A stretch of 64,000 bases of DNA from Tritrichomonas musculus (taxonomy: Eukaryota > Parabasalia > Tritrichomonadida > Tritrichomonadidae): contig JAPFFF010000012.1 in assembly GCA_039105265.1 (NCBI GenBank), positions 1,116,001 through 1,180,000 on the forward strand, given 5' to 3'. The first letter of the stretch is position 1. The number at the start of each line of letters is the position of its first letter. Positions 55,971 through 64,000 of this stretch are shown here, one piece after another. Under the pieces are notes generated by a model. The model was not told the DNA's origin. It did not search any database and saw only the letters and a program-made list of their open reading frames with translations. The translations under genes and the position numbers were made by a program.

Positions 55971-56775
55971 CAGAAAATTATTTAATACAATAGCAATGCT
56001 AAATACATTTTTATATTTTATTTTTATTATTGCTTTTGCCTTTACTTGCGTAAATTTTAACTATACCTGCAATTTTTATATCACAAGTCATTATATAAAA
56101 AAAATAAATTAGGAAAGCAAAATTTACTTTTAAAAAATATACCATTTAATATTAAATAGCATATAATACATAATTTTAAAAGAATTAATACTAAAAACAA
56201 AAGAGAAACAGAAGGGTCAAACACGAACTCTTCACTTTTTTTTTGGGTAGTGACCCGAAAAAAAAAAATGTGGTCGGGTTAATTTTTTGAGGTTACCTTT
56301 CGAAGGTTTAATTTAGAACGGTAAACAATAAACCGTTTATAATTTTTTCAAAACTTTGATTTCGAAAAACGATTGATTTCGAATATTTTATATTTATTGT
56401 TTGAATTTTTATTAAGCACAAATATAATAAAATTTTTGATCTATTAGATTTATTATAATTATTGTTTTAAATGAGAAATTAATGTTTTTTAAAATCAGAA
56501 TTGAGAACTTTACATGATTTCCTCTCAATTTCAAATCTTTCTTTTCTATCCAATTTCATAACTAATTTTTGAAATATTGATAAAATCAACGTTATTATAT
56601 ATGCATTTTCTGATGGCTAAATTTCACTGAATTTGGTGCGCTACATTTTTCGTAACAGAAATATGATTTACTTATTTAAGTTAATTTTTTAAAAAATATA
56701 AATTTCTAATGATGATTATCTATATTCAATAGGATATTTTATGTTTTGGAGCTTCATTTCATCAAATCATAAAAA
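55971..56775. other. AT-rich intergenic stretch
   Basis: This contains GGGTAGTGACCCGAAA (near 56245) and GTCGGGTTAA (near 56273), which loosely resemble the core of repeat F. No gene is seen. Confidence 0.45.
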
Positions 56776-57746
56776 ATAAAACATAACGTTCTTTCATTTG
56801 AACCATAGCATTTCATCAGAGTCGTAACAAAAGGTCAAATAGAATTGACGATTAGTCAATTTAATATACTTTAATTCACCATATATTCAATTTTATTCAA
56901 TATCTTGCTACGAGTTTATTTCTGAGGAATTTTCAAACTTGTATTGTATTTGAAATTTTCAATGAAAATCCAATATCTCAGTTCATTTGATTTTTTTGGA
57001 AGCTCGAAGGGATTCTTCACCATTAATGTAACAAAGTAATTACATAGATATAATTTCAAGCCTGATGATCGACTGATTTCCATAAGAGAATGTTTAAATT
57101 AAATTGATGAAGCATCTGCCTCAAATATTCGAACAAGTATAGCTACCACAAATGTTGATTACGTCGCATGTTAAGAGCACTGGCACAGAAAGAAATGTTA
57201 CAATGCTAAAGGAGGTAAGCAAAACAATTAATTAAATAAATCCTACAATTTAACAAATCTAAAAGAAATTGATGAGATTAATACACTCATTTCACAAAGG
57301 CAGATTCTAAATATCGTTGTTTAGGCGCTGATGTCGATTTTCTCTAATTTTCTTTATGATCTTAAAAACTCAAAATTAGAAAATTTTTGTTTTTTTATTA
57401 TGCATTAATTTATTTAAAACATATATTTTATATAAATTTTGTTGTTTTTCCTTGAAAAAAAAGATAAATCTAATTTTATATTTGAATGATTATTCAAAAT
57501 TCAAAGGGTGTTGTAAATAATTTGAATTGAAAAAACAAAATAGAAATATCTTATTAAAAATATATAAATATTATCGAAATAATGTATTTATATTCATATA
57601 CATATTAATTAATATTTAAAAATAAATTATAATAATTAATTATAATATTTTAACGAAGATATTTTAAAAAAATGCTTTCAATTCAATCTTGCTACGACTC
57701 TGATGAAGCGCTATGGCATTTTTGAAAGAACGTTATCTAGTTTTAT
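56776..57746. mobile_element. 971-bp inverted-repeat element, AACGTTCTTTCA arms
   Basis: The left arm (about 56776-56830) contains AACGTTCTTTCATTTG, CCATAGCATTTCATCAGAGT and CGTAAC. The right arm (about 57688-57746) is its inverted copy with scattered changes and small indels. Nothing coding lies between. The exact ends and a target duplication are not resolved. I infer an old MITE. Confidence 0.65.
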
Positions 57747-59051
57747 TTACAATAGCTAAGTCCAACTTTATTAGGCAAAAAATTCCAATTTATACCAACC
57801 AAAAAGCAAACATATGATATTTTTTATGATATAAATGATTAATAAAATGCTTTTTATAGAAAAGTTTTAACAAAATTATTCAAAGTTAAATTTTGCCAAT
57901 TACGATCAGCATTTGAATTCAAAAGTCATTATTTTTTATAGGAATATCTTGTTTTCTAGCGCATTAAATATATCATAATTAATAGTTTAAATTTATTATC
58001 TGTCATTAATTAAAATTTATTAATTATAATCATATTTATTATAAATTCGCTAGTTTCGACCCTTCTCCTTATTTCCAATCAAATTGGTGAAACATGATCG
58101 TTAACAAATTAATCCAAATAGAGGAATTTAAAATTAACACAAGTTAACCTCAATAAAAATAAATACAAGCAAAAAATCGGTGAAATCAAATGCCTTATCT
58201 CCGATTTTAATGATTTCAATTGATGAACTACAAAATTCTCTTTTCTCAATAGTCTATATTTTTAAAATATGGAATAATTTGAAATAATATGAAAAAAGTT
58301 ATTTAACGTGGCATGCTTTGAGCATAATGAGTATAGGATCTAATAATCAAATAGAAAAATAACAAATGATGAATTTATTTAATTCTTTTAAAATGTTATC
58401 ATATCATAATTCCATGTCACGAGCAATATTTTAAATTTGGGGCATTGTTTTGTTTGAAAAATAATAAATATTATTTTTTATTCAATCTTATCTACTGTTA
58501 TTTTTTGAAAAAAATATTTTCAATTTTTAAATTATTTATTCTTAAAGCATTCAAATCAATAAATTTTATATAATTAATATTTATTTTCATTCCTTTAAAC
58601 ATATAAATAGAAAAAATAAAAAAATCAGAAAAATAACAATGATTTAAAGTTTTCAACCAAAATAATTTATAAATTTAATGATTACTTTTTTTTCTTTTAA
58701 GTTCTCATAAATGTCTATATCGCAGAATAAAAATTTGAAATACTACTGAAAAGCATACAAATCTCTCAATTGATTTAAACCTTCAATTTAAATTAAAATT
58801 GTATTATATTGATAATCACCCATTTATATTTATTTTAAAATTATAAATAATATACTACATTATATAAATTATTTAAATTATGCATAAATTCTTTTTGAAA
58901 CCTATTTATTAATGAAGAAAATATAGTTTATTTTGAATAGGAGGTGAAAATAAAAAACAAGGTTTATATCTTTTTCAAATGAATAAATATTTATATTTCA
59001 ACTTTTTAATATAAAAAATTGATAAAAAACTTATTCAATTAAACGAATATT
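57747..59051. other. Intergenic region upstream of cyclase 2
   Basis: About 1.3 kb, very AT-rich, with no gene. The promoter of cyclase 2 should lie at its right end, but no clear initiator-like motif stands near the ATG. Confidence 0.5.
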
Positions 59052-62000
59052 ATGAAAAACTCTGTTGAACTTTCCACAATATCTCGATCACAATCAGAAG
59101 CTAGTACAGTAAATACAAAAAACAAATTTTTACAAGGGAGTACAAAATTTGATTCCCTTTTCCCTTTATTAGATCAGATTTGTATGAACTCACATATCTC
59201 AACTATTTTTTATTATATTGGTGCCATATATCTATATTATCAAATATTTATTTCATCAATTTATCCCTTTAATCAATACTGGCTTCAAATTAATGAGGAT
59301 GATTCAATGATCAGCAAAATTATCTCTTTTTTAGAGACAGCATCATGGTTTTTTCATATAGATAATAATGATGATAAAAATATTACTCATAAAAACAAAA
59401 GTGAAGCAAATTTACGAATACCGTCGGTAATAATTCTTTCTATTTTTTTAGTATCAACATTAATAATATTAATACAAATCTTTGGAACATCCAGACGCCA
59501 CAAAATTAGGAGTAGTTATTACTTCCTAATTCGTTTTATCCTTAATATAATTTCACCTATATTGATGATACCTGTTTCAGCAGTTTTAGGCAATTCAATA
59601 CGCAATTTAGTTTTAGGAAATGACAAAACAAACTGGGGATATCTTTTTTTTAGTATTATTTTATATTTAATTTTTTTAATTTATTCATACATTGGATTTT
59701 CAATACTGAACTCTTCAATTTGCATTTCTATGACTCCTTTTTCATCATATAATACCATAATTCCATTTTACTTAGTTACAATGAATTCGATATTTGTTAT
59801 ACTTCAGTGCGTTTTCTCACTTTTTGATGGCTGGGCGATGATTATCGTCCAATTGACTCATATTTTGGTCGGCGTTTTCATTTTCTATCAAATGTATTAC
59901 CTTGTGTTTCACTCGGAAGTTGGTAATGTCATTTTTATTGGAGTTACATTATCGACCTGGATCAACGATATCGGCTACACCATTCTTTACTTCATTCCGA
60001 CCCCAAAAAGTAACGGCAATAACGGTTTTTATTTGGCCGGCTTTCTTATTCCTCTTATTTCGCTTGTTCTGTCACTTGTTGGCTCCTTTTTATTTGTCCA
60101 TTTCAAGCAGAAATCAATTGTAAACGAATTGCATGAACTTCCAGACTTGACAGCAAATACGAATATAATTAATGAAGATTCAGAAGATACAGAAAAAGTA
60201 AGCAAACTTTTTCGGAATGAAAATTCAGCTTTAATGGCTCTTCATGTTAGCTTCTTGAATGCTCTTCCTTCTTTTTACGACTCATCACTTTTAAATTATA
60301 TTATATCGCATTTCAATTCAACGACCGTTTTGATTACTGTTATTCAATACCTAAGTTACTTCCCAGGTGAATCCAGGAAATTGAACAACTTTTTGAAAGC
60401 CGCATCAAAAAGTCGAACATTAAATTATCATCAACGGTTTTTACTCTTCCAAACCGTTCGTATGAAGATGCTTCGTCAATCATCAGTATCGTCCGATGCC
60501 AACCGTCGTCTTTCTGAATTGAAGTCCATATCGAATCAGTGCTGCGAAGACTTTCTTTCTTTCTGGGGAAGTCAAACCGCCGACATTTTATTTTTGGAGA
60601 TGATTGCAGATGAGACGAAGAAAGTTAACATGAAGTGGGATGAATGCATTCGAGATTTTCCGAACAATCAAAAGATGAGCGATGAATACTGCTCATATTT
60701 GATTGAATGCCAAATGGACCTTCCGAAGGCGTTAGTGATGCATTACCGATCAAATTTGATTGAAATCGGAAAGAACTTCACCATTGACATTCCGTTTGTT
60801 CGCATTGCGACGCATCTTCCGATCTACTTACAGAGAGGAATAGTTGACTACCAAGGTTCTTTTCAACGTCAAAAAGTGACGCACAATAATTCAGTTAATC
60901 GGTTGAACACACAAAACTCAGGAACAACGTTGAATTCCAATTCATCTGGAAGTACTGGTGCTTCATTGAGTAGTTCATTTTCATTGTCTAATTTGTCGTC
61001 AATGAACCTTGATCAAGATCTCGAAGAGAATCTAGCACGTCAATTGTTTAGACAAGCGAATCTTAGACTTGAAATGCACCGTGCTTTAAGTGAAAGAAAA
61101 AGTTATGCTTCGAAGTTAATTCTTGCTTCTGCTTATGTCATTTTGATTTTCGGATTCGTTTTCTCTTTCTTCATCTATAAGTATTCATGCTACTACATCG
61201 ACTACAGATGGGATTCTTGTTGTTATTTGAATCTGGCTTCTAAAACAAGTTCTTATCTTGATTTGTCAATTCTTGGATCGACTCTTAAATTTGCCTACTT
61301 TACGAATCGATTCACAACACTTGACATCTTTGATAAACTTGAACAAGAAGATGAAGAAAAGGAAAATAAAGAAGAAAGTAATGAAGCTGCTTTTACAATT
61401 GACGATGACATTTCATACACAATGATTCATCAAAATTCACTCGTTTCTAGAGAATATTTCCAGGAATTTCTCGATTCATTGAGCGATTTAGCTTTCGTTT
61501 ATGATGAGAACATTTATGAGTTTGCTTACTTGCTAATGCATAATGAAGTTCCTTTTGTTTCTTGCTTTGAAGGTTCACAAACAAGTGAAGTGAAAACATC
61601 GCTCAAATCATTCGAATCTTATCTGTTTTATTTGACTGAAAGAACTGCATATAAAAACGTTGAGGAAGAAAGTTGGTACAATTCTGATGAGATATGTGAA
61701 ATAATGTCAAATCAACCGTTATTTAGGTCAAATATGGTGAATTTATTTGAAAATTTGATGGACCATGAAATTGAACAATGCTTGGCTGAAGATAAATTGT
61801 TGAATGTTATTAAAATTGTTCTTTCAGGAATAATTTTTATTGTTGATTTTGTGCCAATTATGATTTTCATTCGGTTGTTCATCAACGACTGTCATAAAAT
61901 GATCAAACTTTTAAAAGAATTGGATCCGAAATTAAAAGAAGAAGCGAAAAAGCCAATTCGAAAAGACGCTTCATTTGACCTTCAACAAATGAATGACAGA

Positions 62001-64000
62001 AGATACAAGAAAACAAAATGGATCATTTTAATGCTTGCTATTTTCATTCTGAGTGTTGCATCAACAATGATTATCTTCTTTATGCTTTCACAGATTGATG
62101 AGCTTAATGATGAAATCAAGAAAATGAATCATTGGAATTTATTATCAGCCAAGAGGCTGACTTTTTCAATTGATTCGATCATTTATGTTCTCAATTCGAT
62201 TCTATTAAAATCATTCAATACAAGTTTAAATAACAAACATGATGAATATGAAAGAATGGTTAGATTAGCACGTCAAGGAATTGAAGAACTTGAAGTTTCA
62301 AATGAAGAATTATTAAAAGGAAAAAGTGACATTTCATCACCATGCTATAAATTTGATGAAATTCTTGATTCAATGAATTATGAGAATGTTTGTGTTGTTG
62401 ATAATAATAATGACACCAATATGCACGATAGCTATCGTTGCTGTTCGCTTTCTACAACCGTTGGAATGTTCATTACTATGATGAAAGCACTTTTGGAAGA
62501 ATTAGAAGAAACGAATGGAAATTTCGATTGTGACACTGTTTATCATTCCATTCATTTATTGAATAAACATCTATTCACAAGACTGCAAGACTTCATTGAC
62601 CGTTTGACTGAAATTAATGAAGAACATTGTGAAAGTTTGGAAAAGCAAACTTTGATTATTTTCATTGTTGGAGTTGTCATTTCATTTCTTCTTTTTCTTG
62701 TTTTTCTTTTCTTTTATTTTAAAACTGTTTCTATTTATAAAGTTGGATTGGTTCTGATTCAACGATTGCCACCGAATGCTTTCATAACGAACAAAGATCT
62801 TCTTCAGTTTGTTATGAATAAGAAGGTGGCAAGAAAAGAGTCAGAAATGTCAACTTCACAGAGTGCAATTTACATGTCACTTGATGCAATTGTTTGCACG
62901 AATGTATCAGGTGTTGTTGAGATAATTAATCCGGCAGTAACAAACACACTCGGCTACACGCCAGATCAAATGTTAGGACAGCACATATCGTCCATTTTTT
63001 CTGATTTTAATGAAGAAGAAACAAAAAATGAAAATTCGACAAATGAGAATGAAAGTAAAAGTGCAGGTGACGCTGAGAGAATTAGAAATCAATTGGATTT
63101 GATGTCTAATGGACAATGCGCACTTGTTTACGAGGACCATTTCATTTGTATGACAGACGATGCCAAAGAGATGCCGTGCGGAGTCACGATTCTTGGAATG
63201 ACGAGCGGCAAGAATGAGTCTGACGGCTCCAATTCAGGAAGTTCCAAAGGGGCGAAAGTTGAGTCATTTGTTGTCATTTTGAGGGATGAGACGCAATTAG
63301 TGCAACAACAGAGAGAAGCAGAAGCCGCGAAAGCGCAAAGCGAGAATCTTCTTTACCAGATCCTTCCACGCGACATTGTTGTTCGTCTGAACAGCGGTGA
63401 GAAAGACATCTCATTCACGGTTCAGTCGGCGTCGATCATTTTCACAGACGTTGTTCGATTCAGCGAATACGCGTCGAATCTTTCGCCGCAAGAAATCATG
63501 GGAAGCCTTTCGACGCTTTTTGCAGCATTCGACACGTGCGCGAAGCATTACGAACTGATCACGAAGATCAAGCTGATCGGAGACATTTACATGGCCGCGG
63601 CCGGACTCTTCTCTAAGGAGAGCATCCCGCCAAACGCGCACGCGGAGGAAATCCTGAAGTTTGCGCTCGAGTGCCTGGCTGAGCTTGACGCCGTGAACAT
63701 GAAGCTGAACGCGAACTTGCAGCTGAGAATCGGAATCAACAGCGGCGGCCCTCTTCTCGCAGGAGTCCTCGGAACAGACAAGCCAGTCTTCGACATCATC
63801 GGAGACCCAATCAACGTCGCCGCGCGGCTGCAGACAACAGACATCCCGGGGAAGATCCAGATCCCGCAGTCAACTTACGACTTGGTTCATGACGGACCTT
63901 ACACAATCGAAGAACGCGGCGAAGTCTTCTTGAAAGGAAAAGGAAAAACAATGTCCTACTTGGTATCACCAACAATTAGTAATAATGTGAGTTTTTATTC
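59052..64000 (+). CDS. Multi-span receptor-type adenylyl cyclase with PAS domain (paralogue 2), cut ~10 codons from its end
   Basis: The frame opens at ATG 59052 (MKNSVELSTISRSQSEAST) and was in frame at every point I checked to the window edge, 1,649 codons. It aligns end to end with paralogue 1 on the opposite strand, and the edge falls at VSPTISNNVSFYS, just short of the expected stop. The same layout is present: about eight N-terminal spans, a long middle segment, four further spans, PAS (SLDAIVCTNVSGVVEIINPA, ~62878 on) and the class III cyclase domain with FTDVV, KIKLIGD, VFDIIGD and INVAARL, so adenylyl-type specificity. Its Asn-rich PAS insert is shorter than in paralogue 1. The two genes point away from the middle region at their 3' ends, an inverted pair 11 kb apart. 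Confidence 0.92.
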   Translation, partial: MKNSVELSTISRSQSEASTVNTKNKFLQGSTKFDSLFPLLDQICMNSHISTIFYYIGAIYLYYQIFISSIYPFNQYWLQINEDDSMISKIISFLETASWFFHIDNNDDKNITHKNKSEANLRIPSVIILSIFLVSTLIILIQIFGTSRRHKIRSSYYFLIRFILNIISPILMIPVSAVLGNSIRNLVLGNDKTNWGYLFFSIILYLIFLIYSYIGFSILNSSICISMTPFSSYNTIIPFYLVTMNSIFVILQCVFSLFDGWAMIIVQLTHILVGVFIFYQMYYLVFHSEVGNVIFIGVTLSTWINDIGYTILYFIPTPKSNGNNGFYLAGFLIPLISLVLSLVGSFLFVHFKQKSIVNELHELPDLTANTNIINEDSEDTEKVSKLFRNENSALMALHVSFLNALPSFYDSSLLNYIISHFNSTTVLITVIQYLSYFPGESRKLNNFLKAASKSRTLNYHQRFLLFQTVRMKMLRQSSVSSDANRRLSELKSISNQCCEDFLSFWGSQTADILFLEMIADETKKVNMKWDECIRDFPNNQKMSDEYCSYLIECQMDLPKALVMHYRSNLIEIGKNFTIDIPFVRIATHLPIYLQRGIVDYQGSFQRQKVTHNNSVNRLNTQNSGTTLNSNSSGSTGASLSSSFSLSNLSSMNLDQDLEENLARQLFRQANLRLEMHRALSERKSYASKLILASAYVILIFGFVFSFFIYKYSCYYIDYRWDSCCYLNLASKTSSYLDLSILGSTLKFAYFTNRFTTLDIFDKLEQEDEEKENKEESNEAAFTIDDDISYTMIHQNSLVSREYFQEFLDSLSDLAFVYDENIYEFAYLLMHNEVPFVSCFEGSQTSEVKTSLKSFESYLFYLTERTAYKNVEEESWYNSDEICEIMSNQPLFRSNMVNLFENLMDHEIEQCLAEDKLLNVIKIVLSGIIFIVDFVPIMIFIRLFINDCHKMIKLLKELDPKLKEEAKKPIRKDASFDLQQMNDRRYKKTKWIILMLAIFILSVASTMIIFFMLSQIDELNDEIKKMNHWNLLSAKRLTFSIDSIIYVLNSILLKSFNTSLNNKHDEYERMVRLARQGIEELEVSNEELLKGKSDISSPCYKFDEILDSMNYENVCVVDNNNDTNMHDSYRCCSLSTTVGMFITMMKALLEELEETNGNFDCDTVYHSIHLLNKHLFTRLQDFIDRLTEINEEHCESLEKQTLIIFIVGVVISFLLFLVFLFFYFKTVSIYKVGLVLIQRLPPNAFITNKDLLQFVMNKKVARKESEMSTSQSAIYMSLDAIVCTNVSGVVEIINPAVTNTLGYTPDQMLGQHISSIFSDFNEEETKNENSTNENESKSAGDAERIRNQLDLMSNGQCALVYEDHFICMTDDAKEMPCGVTILGMTSGKNESDGSNSGSSKGAKVESFVVILRDETQLVQQQREAEAAKAQSENLLYQILPRDIVVRLNSGEKDISFTVQSASIIFTDVVRFSEYASNLSPQEIMGSLSTLFAAFDTCAKHYELITKIKLIGDIYMAAAGLFSKESIPPNAHAEEILKFALECLAELDAVNMKLNANLQLRIGINSGGPLLAGVLGTDKPVFDIIGDPINVAARLQTTDIPGKIQIPQSTYDLVHDGPYTIEERGEVFLKGKGKTMSYLVSPTISNNVSFY
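59794..60124 (+). repeat. Identity block with 46883-47213
   Basis: This part of cyclase 2 is identical to cyclase 1 where compared. Just outside it the two genes differ at many positions, including amino-acid changes. Confidence 0.85.
63099..63977 (+). repeat. 879-bp identity block with 42960-43838
   Basis: This covers the catalytic domain of cyclase 2. It ends abruptly a few codons before the stop, where the paralogues diverge. A smaller near-identical block (one difference noticed) lies at about 62838-63000, matching 43985-44147. Confidence 0.88.

Overview
The window looks like nuclear DNA of a parabasalid protist, most likely a trichomonad close to Tritrichomonas foetus. This rests on gene content and layout, not on a database search. 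The genes are compact and intron-less. Noncoding DNA is very AT-rich. Several starts have an initiator-like TCA(C/T)(A/T) motif 7-21 bases upstream of the ATG. The protein families are typical of trichomonads: BspA-like leucine-rich repeats, DUF3447-type ankyrin proteins, a large multi-membrane-span adenylyl cyclase family, and a decayed Polinton/Maverick-like element.

Layout. 1-1345: left-truncated minus-strand gene with a DDE-like, P-element-like signature. 1.4-10.4 kb: no credible gene; instead a pile-up of elements with terminal inverted repeats (A, B, D, C, E, with others nested in E). Four of them share an AGA...GGAAACT terminus. 11.8-13.8 kb: charged coiled-coil protein. 15.3-17.0 kb: a GNAT acetyltransferase and a BspA-like LRR gene, each open except for one in-frame stop. 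17.2-18.6 kb: DUF3447 ankyrin protein. 19.0-21.1 kb: TMEM62-like membrane metallophosphoesterase. 23.3-25.4 kb: second DUF3447 gene, with one in-frame TGA near its start. 27.0-28.3 kb: decayed kinase/Sel1 pseudogene. 29.3-31.3 kb: IFT88. 32.0-32.3 kb: small tail-anchored Qc-SNARE-like protein.

32.85-42.86 kb is a ~10 kb element bounded by ~1,035-bp inverted repeats that look essentially identical. Its right repeat is split by a 1,652-bp element with its own inverted repeats and an exact 8-bp target duplication. 42.9-48.0 kb (minus) and 59.05 kb to the right edge (plus) are two full-size, tail-out inverted adenylyl cyclase paralogues. They are identical in some blocks and diverged in others, which suggests gene conversion. 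Between them lie a broken Polinton-like fossil (50.4-55.0 kb), a repeat also found inverted near 3 kb, a GC-rich multi-hairpin island (55.86-55.97 kb) and another inverted-repeat element (56.8-57.7 kb).

The host genes do not form one pathway. IFT88 builds flagella, the SNARE serves membrane fusion, the cyclases make cAMP, and the ankyrin, LRR and kinase genes belong to expanded lineage-specific families. The most novel material is the mobile DNA: the giant inverted-repeat element, the GGAAACT-ended family, and the mosaic cyclase pair.
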